From NCBI GenBank assembly GCA_028288725.1, contig JAQGIC010000005.1, forward strand, positions 1-64,000: DNA of 64,000 bases. Reading direction: 5' to 3'. The translations under genes were made by a program, and so were the position numbers. This DNA comes from Rhodospirillales bacterium (GTDB lineage: Bacteria > Pseudomonadota > Alphaproteobacteria > ATCC43930 > CGMCC-115725). The notes beneath the pieces were generated by a model, which saw only the letters and a program-made list of their open reading frames with translations, was not told where the DNA came from and did not search any database. Positions 43,543-53,039 of the stretch are shown here, piece after piece. Numbering within the stretch: the first letter of the stretch is position 1; the number at the start of each line of letters is the position of its first letter.

Positions 43543-45639
43543 TCAGTGGTGTGCGCCCGCCAGGATGGCGAGCAGCAACAGGGCCACGATGTTGATGATC
43601 TTGATCATCGGATTGACCGCCGGACCGGCCGTATCCTTGTAGGGATCGCCGACCGTGTCGCCGGTCACCGCAGCCTTGTGGGCGTCGGAGCCCTTGCCGC
43701 CGTGATGGCCTTCCTCGATGTACTTCTTGGCATTGTCCCAGGCGCCGCCACCCGACGTCATCGAGATGGCGACGAACAGGCCGGTGACGATGGTGCCGAG
43801 CAGCATGGCGCCCAACGCGCTGAACGCCTCGCTCTGGCCCGCGACCAGGTCGATCACGAAATAGAGCACGACCGGCGCCAGCACCGGCAGCAGCGAGGGC
43901 ACCAGCATCTCGCCGATCGCCGCCTTGGTCAGCAGATCGACCGCCTTGCCGTAGTCGGGCTTGGCGGTGCCTTCCATGATGCCGGGGATTTCCTTGAATT
44001 GGCGACGGACCTCGACCACGACGGAGCCCGCCGCGCGGCCGACCGCCGTCATGCCCATGCTGCCGAACAGGTAGGGCAGCAGGCCGCCGATGAACAGGCC
44101 GATGACGACATAGGGATTCTGCAGCGCGAAGCTGACCGCGAGGTTCGGGAAGTAGGTCTTCAGATCCTCGGTATAGGCCGCGAACAGCACGAGCGAGGCC
44201 AGGCCCGCCGAACCGATCGCATAGCCCTTGGTCACCGCCTTGGTCGTGTTGCCGACCGCGTCGAGCGCGTCGGTCGTCTTGCGCACGTCCTTGGGCAGGT
44301 CGGCCATTTCGGCGATGCCGCCGGCATTGTCCGTAACCGGGCCATAGGCATCGAGCGCCACGATCATGCCGGCCAGCGCCAGCATGGTGGTGGCCGCGAA
44401 GGCGATGCCGTAGAGGCCGGCCGTCACATAGGCGACGATGATGCCGGCCGAGATGACCAGCACCGGCAACGCCGTCGATTCCATCGAGATCGCGAGACCC
44501 TGGATCACGTTGGTGCCGTGACCCGTGGTCGAGGATTTGGCGATCGAGCGGACCGGCCGGTAATTCGTCGCCGTGTAATATTCGGTGATGACGACGATGA
44601 GGCCGGTGACGGCGAGGCCGACCAGCGAGCAGACGAACAGATCCTTGCCGGTAATGGCTAATCCGGCCGTGGTCGTGAGCGCATTGCCGAAGCCGACCTG
44701 GTCGCTGATCACATAGGCGATGAGGGCCGCCGACAGCACGCCGGTCGCCACCAGGCCCTTGTAGAGCGCGGCCATGATGTTCTGGCTGCCGCCCAGGCGC
44801 ACGAAATAGGTGCCGACGACCGAGGCGACGATGCAGACCGCGCCGACCAGCAGCGGCAACAGCATGACCGTGTCGCGCGCGGCGCCGGTGAAGAAGATGA
44901 AGCCCAGCAGCATGGTCGCGACCACGGTCACGACATAGGTTTCGAACAGATCCGCCGCCATGCCGGCGCAATCGCCGACATTGTCGCCGACATTGTCGGC
45001 AATGACGGCCGGATTGCGCGGATCATCCTCGGGGATGCCCGCCTCGACCTTGCCGACCAGATCGGCACCGACATCGGCGCCCTTGGTGAAGATGCCGCCG
45101 CCCAGGCGCGCGAAGATCGAGATCAGCGAGGCGCCGAACGACAGGCCCAACAGCGCTTCCAGCACCGAGCGCAGATCCGCGTCCGGCACGATGCTGCGGA
45201 GCACGAAGTAATAGATCGCAACGCCGAGCAATCCCAATCCCACCACGAGCATGCCGGTGATGGCGCCCGCCTTGAACGCGACCGCGAGGCCGGCGGCGAG
45301 GCCGCTGCGCGAAGCCTGGGCCGTGCGCACATTGGCGCGGACCGAAACATTCATGCCGATATAGCCGGCGATGCCCGAAAGGGCGGCACCGATGATGAAA
45401 CCGATCGCGACCTTGAGTCCGAGGGTCACGCCCAGGATGATGCAGATGACGACGCCGACGATAGCGATCGTGCGATACTGGCGGTTGAGGTAGGCGCGCG
45501 CGCCTTCCTGAATAGCGGCGGCGATCTCCTGCATGCGGGCGTTGCCCGCATCGGTCGCCAGCACCTGCCGTCCGGCGATCAGGCCGTAGAGCAAAGCGAT
45601 TGCACCGCAAACGATAATGATCCAATTCGTCATGACCAT
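43543..45639 (-). CDS. hppA: K+-independent membrane H+-translocating pyrophosphatase
   Basis: 698 residues, about 16 helices. Motifs include [59 protein letters not shown] and the C-terminal [19 protein letters not shown]. The Lys in GNTTKAV marks the K+-independent class. It uses pyrophosphate to pump protons across the inner membrane. The ATG at 45639 has AGAGG nine bases before it; a second ATG two codons later also exists. Two 14-16 bp dyads lie about 190-240 bp upstream. Confidence 0.96.
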   Translation of the reverse strand: MVMTNWIIIVCGAIALLYGLIAGRQVLATDAGNARMQEIAAAIQEGARAYLNRQYRTIAIVGVVICIILGVTLGLKVAIGFIIGAALSGIAGYIGMNVSVRANVRTAQASRSGLAAGLAVAFKAGAITGMLVVGLGLLGVAIYYFVLRSIVPDADLRSVLEALLGLSFGASLISIFARLGGGIFTKGADVGADLVGKVEAGIPEDDPRNPAVIADNVGDNVGDCAGMAADLFETYVVTVVATMLLGFIFFTGAARDTVMLLPLLVGAVCIVASVVGTYFVRLGGSQNIMAALYKGLVATGVLSAALIAYVISDQVGFGNALTTTAGLAITGKDLFVCSLVGLAVTGLIVVITEYYTATNYRPVRSIAKSSTTGHGTNVIQGLAISMESTALPVLVISAGIIVAYVTAGLYGIAFAATTMLALAGMIVALDAYGPVTDNAGGIAEMADLPKDVRKTTDALDAVGNTTKAVTKGYAIGSAGLASLVLFAAYTEDLKTYFPNLAVSFALQNPYVVIGLFIGGLLPYLFGSMGMTAVGRAAGSVVVEVRRQFKEIPGIMEGTAKPDYGKAVDLLTKAAIGEMLVPSLLPVLAPVVLYFVIDLVAGQSEAFSALGAMLLGTIVTGLFVAISMTSGGGAWDNAKKYIEEGHHGGKGSDAHKAAVTGDTVGDPYKDTAGPAVNPMIKIINIVALLLLAILAGAHH

Positions 45640-45829
45640 GCCGCGAAGCCTCTTATTCGTTGTTTTGGAGGGCACCGGCCGGCGGAACGAGGCGGCCGTA
45701 GCGCATACAGGCAAGCAGACCAACTAGTTGTCCATACCAGAAGGGCTAAGGCGGCACAATGACCGTACGGAAACACCCCCGCCTTTACTGCGCTCGCCAA
45801 ACAACGGCGCTGAATTTCAGAAAGGTTTA

Positions 45830-45876
45830 TTTCGCAGGTGCGAAAACTCCGGCGCGCCGATCTTCGCACATGCGAG
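45830..45876. promoter_or_regulatory. Two helically phased dyads upstream of hppA
   Basis: TTTCGCAGGTGCGAAA (45830-45845) is a perfect 7-bp dyad with a 2-bp spacer. TTCGCACATGCGAG (45863-45876) is a second near-perfect copy. The centres are 32 bp apart, about three turns, suggesting cooperative binding of a dimeric regulator. The site lies 191-237 bp before hppA. Confidence 0.45.
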
Positions 45877-45927
45877 TTTGCCGCGGACGTGTGACAAACA
45901 TGCGGACGCGTCGAAACCGGTCGGTCG

Positions 45928-46365
45928 CTAGCGGCCGTGCGAGCGCTCGCCGATACCGAGCAGCAGAACGGATTTGACGGTTCCCGGCCCGACGATGTCG
46001 GTCGTGACCTTGAGCAGCTTGGACTTGATTTCATCGCCCTGGATCGCGGGCGCGTCGATCGCGCGCGAATCCCACATTTCCGAGCAGGTGACCAGAAACG
46101 CGTCCTGCAGACGGCGCTTAAACGGATCGAGCGCCGCCTCGATCTTGCCGGGCTCCAGCTCCAGGTTAATCAGGATCTGGACTTCCTTCTGGATCTTGTT
46201 GTTGGCGCCGATCACCGTGAATGAGACCGACGGTATCTTCACGAAGACGGGTCCGTCCGCAGGCGCGCCGCCACCCTCGGCGGCCCGCGCAGGCGCATTC
46301 GGCGCCGCGGTCCCGAGGGCGGCGACGGCGATGATCAGAACGAGGCGGCGAATCAGGCGATCCAT
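45928..46365 (-). CDS. Secreted protein of unknown function (faint FliL-like pattern)
   Basis: 145 residues with a signal peptide (LVLIIAVAALGTAAPNAPARA). The mature part includes VFVKIPSVSFTVIG, EVQILINLELEPGKIEAALD and KSVLLLGIGERS, a strand-helix pattern with weak resemblance to FliL-type proteins, but I cannot assign the family. It is upstream of hppA on the same strand, and GGAG lies about 11 bases before the ATG. No flagellar genes are nearby, so a flagellar role is unlikely. Confidence 0.5.
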   Translation of the reverse strand: MDRLIRRLVLIIAVAALGTAAPNAPARAAEGGGAPADGPVFVKIPSVSFTVIGANNKIQKEVQILINLELEPGKIEAALDPFKRRLQDAFLVTCSEMWDSRAIDAPAIQGDEIKSKLLKVTTDIVGPGTVKSVLLLGIGERSHGR

Positions 46366-46481
46366 CGGCGCAGCTACTCCGGGGGCAAATCGGCAATCCC
46401 GCTTCGATACCCCAGGAATACTGACCAGATGGTTTAGATCGGACGCCCGGTCGGTCGAGACCGGGCGTTACGAGGCTTCGA

Positions 46482-47627
46482 CTACTCGGCGGCGTCGTGC
46501 GCCATTTCCTTGGGCTTATGCGCCATCTCGGCCATCTTTTCTTCGACATGGCGCGAGAAGACGAATTCGGCCGGACGCTGATTCTCCAGCGAGATCTCCG
46601 GCGCCATCGGGCCGTCGGTCTTGACGCCGCGAATCGCCACCAGAGCGGCCTTCAGCGGATGCTTGATCGTGTCGGTGACCGAACTCGCCTCGTAACCCGA
46701 ATGGACCATGCAATCGGCGCATTTTTCATAATTGCCGGTGCCGTAGGCGTCCCAGTCGGTGGTCTCCATCAATTCCTTGTAGGTCTTGGTGTAGCCCTCG
46801 CCGAGCAGGTAGCACGGGCGCTGCCAGCCGAACACGGTGCGCGCCGGATTGCCCCAGGGCGTGCAATGATAGGTCTGATTGCCGGCCAGGAAATCGAGGA
46901 ACAGGGGCGACAGGTTGAAGCCCCACTTCTTGCCGCCGTCGCCGCGCTTCAGGATGTCGCGGAACAGCTGCTTCGTCTTGGTCCGGTTGAGGAAATGGTC
47001 CTTGTCCGGCGCGCGCTCATAGGCATAGCCCGGCGAGACCATGATGCCGTCGATCTTCATCGCCTCGACATCGTCGAAGAAGGCCGCAACCTTCTCCGGC
47101 TCCGCGCCGTCGAACAGGGTGGTGTTGATGGTGACGCGGAAGCCCTTGGCCTTCGCCGCCTTGATCGCGGCCACGGCCTTCACGTAGACGCCTTCCTGAC
47201 TGACCGCATGATCATGCTCTTCCAGGCCGCCGTCGAGATGGATCGACAGCGTCAGGTAGGGGCTGGGCGTGTACTGGTCGAGCTTCTTCTCGAGCAGCAG
47301 GGCGTTCGTGCACAGATAGACGAACTTCTTGCGGGCAACCATGCCCCGGACGATCTCGGGCATGTCGCGATGCAGCAGCGGCTCGCCGCCGGCGATCGAC
47401 ACGACCGGTGCGCCGCATTCGTCGACGGCGCCGAGGCATTCCTCGACCGACAGGCGCTGATTCAGGATCGGATCGGGATAGTCGATCTTGCCGCAGCCGT
47501 TGCAGGCCAGATTGCAGCGAAACAGCGGCTCCAACATGAGCACAAGCGGATATCGCTTATTGCGCATAAGGTGCTGCTTCACGACGTAGCTACCAACCTT
47601 CACGGTCTGCAAGAGCGATATGCCCAC
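46482..47627 (-). CDS. hpnH: Radical SAM protein HpnH, adenosyl-hopene transferase
   Basis: 381 residues. The radical-SAM cluster Cys38-X3-Cys42-X2-Cys45 is in FRCNLACNGCGK, with SIAGGEPLLHRDMPEIV next. A C-terminal SPASM-like Cys region has YEKCADCMVHSGYEAS. HpnH adds an adenosyl group to diploptene to make adenosylhopane, the first step of extended hopanoid (bacteriohopanepolyol) synthesis. It is divergent from a TetR gene with 148 bp between them, and is not beside other hopanoid genes. Confidence 0.93.
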   Translation of the reverse strand: MGISLLQTVKVGSYVVKQHLMRNKRYPLVLMLEPLFRCNLACNGCGKIDYPDPILNQRLSVEECLGAVDECGAPVVSIAGGEPLLHRDMPEIVRGMVARKKFVYLCTNALLLEKKLDQYTPSPYLTLSIHLDGGLEEHDHAVSQEGVYVKAVAAIKAAKAKGFRVTINTTLFDGAEPEKVAAFFDDVEAMKIDGIMVSPGYAYERAPDKDHFLNRTKTKQLFRDILKRGDGGKKWGFNLSPLFLDFLAGNQTYHCTPWGNPARTVFGWQRPCYLLGEGYTKTYKELMETTDWDAYGTGNYEKCADCMVHSGYEASSVTDTIKHPLKAALVAIRGVKTDGPMAPEISLENQRPAEFVFSRHVEEKMAEMAHKPKEMAHDAAE

Positions 47628-47775
47628 CGGGGACCTCCTCGTTTCGGGCCCCGATCATATAAGATCATTTCCGGGGCAGGACGCCATCACGAACGCGATG
47701 TCGTATTCGCGTTTTTGCACAGCGATATGGTTTCTGTCAATTGCGGTCCACGCGTTGCAACGATATAGGAAGCGC

Positions 47776-48450
47776 ATGGCCAGGGTTAAAGCAGATCAAA
47801 ATACCGCGAGCGACGGCACCGATGTCCGCATGGTCGGTGCCCGGCGCAGCCCGTCGCAGGAGCGAAGCCAGGAAACCGTGCAGCGGATCTTCGCGGCCGC
47901 CTCCCGTCTGCTCGGCCGCGGCGTTCCGCTGGAGGACGTGACCACCGGCATGATCGCCGGCGAGGCCGAGGTCTCGGTCGGCGCGCTCTATCGCTTTTTC
48001 CCCGATAAACAAGCGATCGTCGATGCCATCGCCGCGCGGCACCTGGAGGATTTCCAGGGCCTGCTGATCCAGGGCCTGATGTTCACGCCGCCCGAGGATG
48101 GACCGGCCCTGCTGGGCGCGGTGATCGACGCCTTCGTGGCGTTCCTGGACGACCGGCCGGATTTCAAGACGATCGCCTATGGCGGCCGCTACGTCAGCTC
48201 CGCCGCGCGGGAAGGCCATTCCCGGCCGGAAGGCGGCCTCGCCGGCATGGTCAAGGGCTTCCTGGTCGACGGGCTGGGCATCGAATCGACGCCGGAACTC
48301 GATCTGCGCCTGCGCATCGTCACCGAAGCCGGCGATCGCCTGCTGGCCCATGCGCTGGACCAGCCGACCGTGGAGGAACGCGACCGGGTCGTGGGCGAGA
48401 TGAAGAAGCTGCTGGGCGGCTATTTCTTCGCGGATAGCGAAGAGGACTAA
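47776..48450 (+). CDS. TetR-family transcriptional regulator
   Basis: 224 residues from MARVKADQNTASDG. The DNA-binding domain spans about residues 35-80 (ETVQRIFAAASRLLGRG, VTTGMIAGEAEVSVGALYRF, FPDKQAIVDAIA). A ligand-binding helical domain follows, including AFVAFLDDRPDFKTIAYGG. It is divergent from hpnH, with a direct repeat GATCAT spaced by 10 bp near 47655 in the hpnH 5' region. It is a candidate regulator of hpnH or itself; the ligand is unknown. Confidence 0.87.
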   Translation: MARVKADQNTASDGTDVRMVGARRSPSQERSQETVQRIFAAASRLLGRGVPLEDVTTGMIAGEAEVSVGALYRFFPDKQAIVDAIAARHLEDFQGLLIQGLMFTPPEDGPALLGAVIDAFVAFLDDRPDFKTIAYGGRYVSSAAREGHSRPEGGLAGMVKGFLVDGLGIESTPELDLRLRIVTEAGDRLLAHALDQPTVEERDRVVGEMKKLLGGYFFADSEED

Positions 48451-48461
48451 GGTCCGGCCCA

Positions 48462-48941
48462 TCAGCAGCCGGACAGCATCAACTCCATCATCGGCGCGTC
48501 GTTGGCCGCGCGCTCGAAGCCGGCGCGTGCGTAAAGCGGCTCGCCATCTTCCGACGTAAAGAGCCATAACCGGCCGATGCCACGCTCGCGCGCATCCGCC
48601 TTCACCGCATCCAATAAGCCGGCGGCAATGCCGCGACGGCGGTGCGCCGCCAGGGTCAGGACATTCGAGACATAGCCTTCGAGCCCGCCGGGATTCTGCA
48701 GGTTCGGCAGCTTCTGGAACAAGATCAGCGCGGCATGGGCGATAATCCGGCCCTGTTCTTCCGCGACCCAGAATGCGATCGGGCTGGATCCGGCCAGGTG
48801 CGTGCCGAAGAAGCGGCGAGTCGCATCGACGAAGTCATCCGGGATCGGTCGATCGGGGTGCGATGCGCTCACGAAGTCGAGGCGCAGGCGGGTCAGCGCC
48901 CCGCTGTCGGCGGGCACGGCACGACGAACGATCGGCGCCAT
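48462..48941 (-). CDS. GNAT-family N-acetyltransferase
   Basis: 159 residues. The acetyl-CoA site pattern is AHRRRGIAAGLLDAV (Q/R-x-x-G-x-G/A) preceded by YVSNVLTLA, and the C-terminal GIGRLWLFTSEDGEPLYARA is the typical strand-helix. The substrate is unknown. It begins right where thiL ends (48941/48942), and its stop is 12 bp from the TetR stop, convergent. The close contact with thiL indicates co-transcription, though a thiamine-related role is only a guess. Confidence 0.88.
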   Translation of the reverse strand: MAPIVRRAVPADSGALTRLRLDFVSASHPDRPIPDDFVDATRRFFGTHLAGSSPIAFWVAEEQGRIIAHAALILFQKLPNLQNPGGLEGYVSNVLTLAAHRRRGIAAGLLDAVKADARERGIGRLWLFTSEDGEPLYARAGFERAANDAPMMELMLSGC

Positions 48942-49946
48942 CTAGAAATGCCGCCAGCCGACGCCGTCGAGCACGATGTCCGATCCCGCGGCATCCAGCA
49001 CACGCACGCCCTGCCCCGCCTCGATCCGGCCGATCGCCGTGACCGGCACGCCGGACGCCTTCGCCGCCGCTAGAATTTGGGCCTGGCGGTCCGGCGAGGC
49101 CGTGAACAGCAGTTCGTAATCATCGCCGCCGGTGAGTACCGTCGCGAGTCGATCCGGCAATCGCGCGGCCGCGACGGACAGCGGCACCCGCGCCGCCTCG
49201 ACCACGCCGGCGACGCCGGAGAGGGTGCAGATATGGCCGAGATCGCCGACCAGCCCGTCGGAAACATCCATCATGGCGCTGGCCAGGCCGGAGAGCAGCG
49301 ATCCGAGCACGACGCGCGGGCGCGGCAGGCGGTAGCGGTCGGCGAGAAAGGCGACATCGGCCGGACCCAGCACCCCGTCGAGCTTGCCCTGCGCCGCCTC
49401 CAACCCCAGGGCGCCATCGCCGATCGTGCCGGACACGAACACCAGGTCGCCGGGGCAGGCGCCGCCGCGCCGCACCTCCGCTCCGACGTCGATACGGCCG
49501 AAGGCGGTCAAGGTCAGGGTGATCGGGCCCGGCGTCGAAACCGAGTCGCCGCCCATCAGCGCGATGCCGAATTCGGCCTGATCTTGTGCCAGACCGGCGG
49601 CAAAGCCCGCCAGCCAATCGTCGCCCCGGGATTTCGGCAGCGCCGTCGTCAGGAAATATCCCACGGGCCGGGCCGCCATGGCGGCGAGGTCGGACAGATT
49701 GACCCGGACCAGCTTGCGGGCGACGAGGTCGGGCGGATCGCTGCCAAGAAAATGCACACCCTCGACCATGGCATCGACGGTCACGACCAGACGCTCGGCC
49801 AAGGGGCAATCGATCAGTGCCGCATCGTCGGTGAGGCCCAGCGCCCCGGGCGCGCCGGATGCCAGCGGCGCGAAGAACCGGGCGATCCGGCCGAACTCGC
49901 CCAAGGTGGCAGGCTTGTCGGCTTTGAGTTCATCCGAATCCGACAT
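48942..49946 (-). CDS. thiL: Thiamine-monophosphate kinase
   Basis: 334 residues from the second ATG (MSDSDELKADK), chosen because AGGCAGG lies five bases upstream. Conserved features are LTDDAALIDCPLAERLVVTV, VDAMVEGVHF, RVNLSDLAAMAARPVGYFL, ALMGGDSVSTPGPITLTLTA, and MDVSDGLVGDLGHI. It phosphorylates thiamine monophosphate to thiamine pyrophosphate. It normally follows nusB directly in alphaproteobacteria; here an AT-rich gene (50020-50970) is inserted between them. Confidence 0.95.
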   Translation of the reverse strand: MSDSDELKADKPATLGEFGRIARFFAPLASGAPGALGLTDDAALIDCPLAERLVVTVDAMVEGVHFLGSDPPDLVARKLVRVNLSDLAAMAARPVGYFLTTALPKSRGDDWLAGFAAGLAQDQAEFGIALMGGDSVSTPGPITLTLTAFGRIDVGAEVRRGGACPGDLVFVSGTIGDGALGLEAAQGKLDGVLGPADVAFLADRYRLPRPRVVLGSLLSGLASAMMDVSDGLVGDLGHICTLSGVAGVVEAARVPLSVAAARLPDRLATVLTGGDDYELLFTASPDRQAQILAAAKASGVPVTAIGRIEAGQGVRVLDAAGSDIVLDGVGWRHF

Positions 49947-50019
49947 GTTGACCTGCCTAGTCATGCGAGCCTCCGATAGAGAAACTCCTCGGAATTATTA
50001 AAAATCGCCTGTCTATTAT

Positions 50020-50970
50020 CTAGGATCTCTCGTAGCTTTTAACCAATAACGGCTGCGCTCGAGCAAGATCATCAAGATTACGCATCGTAACCTCAAGATC
50101 TCCGTTTCCAAAATGCCCGATATTGGTGACATCTCGCGTAAACCCATCGCTTAACTCGACGGTTTTTGGGTCTATTTTTAGAAAAACGGTAACTTTGCTC
50201 GCTTGCGGGAAAACCTCAACGCATGCAAAATTCTTTATCCTCTTAAAAGCAAAATAGTTAACGAGCTGCTTTGACTGCACGTCGCCGCCCAAGCTAAGCA
50301 GAAATGCTTTCAAAACTTCATAGAGATCTTTGATATTTTCAGGGGCCTGACTTAGTCTATAACCGGCATCATTCGACAAATATGGATTGGATGTATTCAC
50401 CTTGGCAGAAGTTGCTTTCTGCGTCCTTTCGGAAACCGGCTGAATACTTGAAATCGTAGCGACTGCGGTCGAGGCATTGACCAGTTCCAAAAGAAGTAGG
50501 TCATCTCCATAGTGACGGTAGCGCAACAGCTCGATATTTCGATTAATTTGTTTTACGGCGTGCTGATCGTAATTTGTGAAATCACCCGCGATACAGAGCA
50601 GTCGCGGAGACGACCATTCCACAGACTTAGCAATATCGCCGCCAAGAGCTTCCAGGACCATCCACTGAAATTCCTTACGATGGTCCAACAGCCAATCAAG
50701 ATAAAATAGTCCTTGATTTATAACATTCTCGTTTACCGCTCTTTTGTATTCGATGATAACAGGGCAACCGTTTTCATCAATACCAAGAGTATCGATCCGA
50801 CCTCCATGCACCCTTCCCGTCGAATGCTCGCTGGCGAGAAAGCGCACGCCAAGCAGATCTTCCAGATTTTGCTCGACCATCGTTTGGAGTGACTTCTCGA
50901 TCTGCGAGGAACGCCCCGGCAGTTCGGTGACCTTGCCCGAAGTAAACCTAAAGAGCTTGATGTCACTCAT
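50020..50970 (-). CDS. DUF5655-domain protein with PD-(D/E)XK-like N-terminal domain; foreign base composition
   Basis: 316 residues. Residues around 50-75 (RIDTLGIDENGCPVIIEYKR) carry the D..E-x-K pattern of restriction-like nucleases, in the DUF91/NucS-like manner. The C-terminal ~95 residues (FAFKRIKNFACVEVFPQASK, EVTMRNLDDLARAQPLLVKS) match DUF5655. The gene is much more AT-rich than its neighbours and uses A/T-ending codons. It splits the conserved nusB-thiL pair without visible repeats at its ends, so recent transfer is likely. A role in DNA cleavage or defence is an inference; no methylase or partner is present. Confidence 0.75.
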   Translation of the reverse strand: MSDIKLFRFTSGKVTELPGRSSQIEKSLQTMVEQNLEDLLGVRFLASEHSTGRVHGGRIDTLGIDENGCPVIIEYKRAVNENVINQGLFYLDWLLDHRKEFQWMVLEALGGDIAKSVEWSSPRLLCIAGDFTNYDQHAVKQINRNIELLRYRHYGDDLLLLELVNASTAVATISSIQPVSERTQKATSAKVNTSNPYLSNDAGYRLSQAPENIKDLYEVLKAFLLSLGGDVQSKQLVNYFAFKRIKNFACVEVFPQASKVTVFLKIDPKTVELSDGFTRDVTNIGHFGNGDLEVTMRNLDDLARAQPLLVKSYERS

Positions 50971-50980
50971 GGCCGGACGG

Positions 50981-51463
50981 TCAGCTCCACTCGGTCGGGC
51001 GCAGCTGGCGGCCCAGCTTGTCGAGCACGCCGTTGATCAGGCCCGGCTCCTTGCCGGCGAAGAACGCGTGCGCGATGTCGACATATTCGGTGATGACGAC
51101 CTTGACCGGCACATCGATCCGATGGGCCAGCTCGAAACTGGCCACGCGCAGGATCGCGCGCAGGATCATTTCCAGCCGCTCAAGCGGCCAATCGGCGGCC
51201 AGCACCGGGATGATGAGGCCATCCAGCTCGGCCCGATGCGCGACCGTGCCCTGGACCAGTTCCTCGAACAGGGTTGCGTCGGCCGGGAGAAACGTATCGC
51301 CGTCGATCTCCTGACCCAGGCGATGCTTGACATACTCCACCACGACGACGTTCGGGGCGATGTCGGTCATTTCGACCTGGTAGAGCGCCTGCACCGCGCC
51401 CAGGCGCGAGGCGCTGCGCTTGTTGCCCGACTTCGCCGCGCGGGGCTTCTTGACCTCTTCCAT
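50981..51463 (-). CDS. nusB: Transcription antitermination protein NusB
   Basis: 160 residues. SKNKRSASRLGAVQALYQVE-type N-terminus (MEEVKKPRAAKSGN then ASRLGAVQALYQVEMT), LERLEMILRAILRVASFEL and VVITEYVDIAHAFFAGKEPG match NusB. It binds boxA RNA with S10 for rRNA antitermination. The start overlaps the ribH stop by one base (TAATG), so translation is coupled. A foreign gene follows at 50970. Confidence 0.96.
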   Translation of the reverse strand: MEEVKKPRAAKSGNKRSASRLGAVQALYQVEMTDIAPNVVVVEYVKHRLGQEIDGDTFLPADATLFEELVQGTVAHRAELDGLIIPVLAADWPLERLEMILRAILRVASFELAHRIDVPVKVVITEYVDIAHAFFAGKEPGLINGVLDKLGRQLRPTEWS

Positions 51464-51921
51464 TATTCGATCGCCGCGAAACGGGCTTTGACCGCGACCA
51501 TGGCCAGGCAGGCCTCGGCGACTTCCCGGCCCTTGTTCTTGTCCGACCGGCGGGCGCGCGCCCAGGCCTGATCGTCGTTCTCGGCCGTGAAGATGCCATA
51601 GCCGATGGCGAGCCCGTCGCGCACCGCCAGATCCTGCAGCGCCTCGGTTGCGGCTTCGCTGACCAGATCGAAATGGGTCGTCTCGCCACGGATCACGAAG
51701 CCCAACGCGCAAAAGCCGTCATAGGGGCATTCGCTCTCGTCGTCGCGGAACAGGCCCGCGGCATGGGCGATCGCGGCCGGCACCTCGAAGGCGCCGGGCA
51801 CGGCCAGGATCTCGTGGGTGGCGCCCGCGGCGTCCAGCGCTTCGATGACACCGGCGCGCAGCTCGGCGGCGAGCTCGGCGTAGTACGGCGCCTCGACGAT
51901 CAGGATATGGGGCTTGCTCAT
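51463..51921 (-). CDS. ribH: 6,7-dimethyl-8-ribityllumazine synthase
   Basis: 152 residues. The lumazine synthase core is present: VPGAFEVPAAIAHAAGL, ALGFVIRGETTHFDLVSEAA (catalytic His of GxTxHf), GLAIGYGIFTAENDDQAW and the C-terminal KGREVAEACLAMVAVKARF. It condenses the pyrimidine product of RibD with 3,4-dihydroxybutanone phosphate from RibBA. The C-terminal coding end overlaps nusB by one base, and its start overlaps the ribBA stop by four. Confidence 0.96.
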   Translation of the reverse strand: MSKPHILIVEAPYYAELAAELRAGVIEALDAAGATHEILAVPGAFEVPAAIAHAAGLFRDDESECPYDGFCALGFVIRGETTHFDLVSEAATEALQDLAVRDGLAIGYGIFTAENDDQAWARARRSDKNKGREVAEACLAMVAVKARFAAIE

Positions 51922-53039
51922 GACTTCACTTTCGGCAACGGAATCGATTTCTGGTCGGCGATGGTCAGGCCGTAGCCCTCCAGACCGACCACGGTCTTTC
52001 TGGTATTGGACAGCAGCACCATCTGCTGGATCCCAAGGTCGAGCAGGATCTGGGCGCCGATGCCGTAGTCGCGCAGTTCCGAGGTGGGCTTGCCCTGGCC
52101 GAGCCGCGCCTTGACCTGGTCGGACAGCGCCGTCGGGCTGGGCTCGCGGATCAGGACGATCACGCCGCGGCCGGCCTCGTCGATCATGCGCATGGCGCCT
52201 TCGAGCTCGCTGCCGCGACCGGATAGGCCGCAGCCCAGCACGTCATCCAGCAGGTTGAGTGCGTGCATGCGCACCAGCACGGGTTCGCCGGATGCGACAT
52301 CGCCCTTCACCAGCGCCAGGTGCTCGGAATAATTCAGCTGATTGAGATAGACGAACACCTTGAAGCGACCGCCGAACTTGCTGTCGATCTCGCTTTCCAG
52401 CGAGCGCTCGATCGTGCGTTCGTGCCGGCGGCGATAGGCGATCAGGTCGGCGATCGTGCCGATCTTCAGGCCGTGATGCTGGGCGAAGGCGATCAGATCG
52501 GCCCGGCGCGCCATGGTGCCGTCGTCGTTCATGATCTCGCAGATCACGCCCGACGCATTGAGACCGGCCAGCCGCGCGATATCGACCGCGGCCTCGGTAT
52601 GGCCGGTGCGCACCAGCACGCCGCCGTCGCGCGCCATCAGCGGGAAGATATGCCCGGGCGTCACCAGATCGGCAGCCCCTTTGGTCGGGTCGATCGCGAC
52701 CGCGACGGTGCGCGCGCGGTCGGGCGCCGAGATGCCGGTCGTCACGCCGTCCTTGGCTTCGATCGACACGGTGAAGGCGGTCTGCAGGCGCGAGCTGTTG
52801 TGCTGCGGCATCAGGGGCAGCTTCAGCTCTTCGACCCGCTGGCGCGGCAAGGCCAGGCAGATCAGGCCGCGGCCGAACCTGGCCATGAAATTGATGACCT
52901 CCGGCGTCGCCATCTGGGCCGGAATGACCAGATCGCCCTCATTCTCGCGATCCTCGTCGTCGACCAGGATGAACATGCGCCCGTTGCGCGCGTCCTCGAT
53001 GATGTCGGCGATCGGCGAAACGATCTCGGTAAAGCTCAT
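51918..53039 (-). CDS. ribBA: RibBA with intact DHBP synthase and degenerate GTP cyclohydrolase II domain
   Basis: 373 residues from [20 protein letters not shown]. Domain 1 (about 1-205) is DHBP synthase: [35 protein letters not shown] and other conserved segments are intact. Domain 2 (about 210-373) resembles GTP cyclohydrolase II, but [20 protein letters not shown] replaces the zinc motif: none of the three Cys ligands is at its usual place. So only the dihydroxybutanone step is likely active (the RibBX state seen in other proteobacteria). Another GTP cyclohydrolase II must exist elsewhere. Confidence 0.92.
   Translation of the reverse strand: MSFTEIVSPIADIIEDARNGRMFILVDDEDRENEGDLVIPAQMATPEVINFMARFGRGLICLALPRQRVEELKLPLMPQHNSSRLQTAFTVSIEAKDGVTTGISAPDRARTVAVAIDPTKGAADLVTPGHIFPLMARDGGVLVRTGHTEAAVDIARLAGLNASGVICEIMNDDGTMARRADLIAFAQHHGLKIGTIADLIAYRRRHERTIERSLESEIDSKFGGRFKVFVYLNQLNYSEHLALVKGDVASGEPVLVRMHALNLLDDVLGCGLSGRGSELEGAMRMIDEAGRGVIVLIREPSPTALSDQVKARLGQGKPTSELRDYGIGAQILLDLGIQQMVLLSNTRKTVVGLEGYGLTIADQKSIPLPKVKS

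Noticed and set aside
45928-46365. Calling this gene fliL
   Set aside because: The pattern is only faintly FliL-like, it has a cleavable-looking signal peptide rather than an anchor, and no flagellar genes are nearby.
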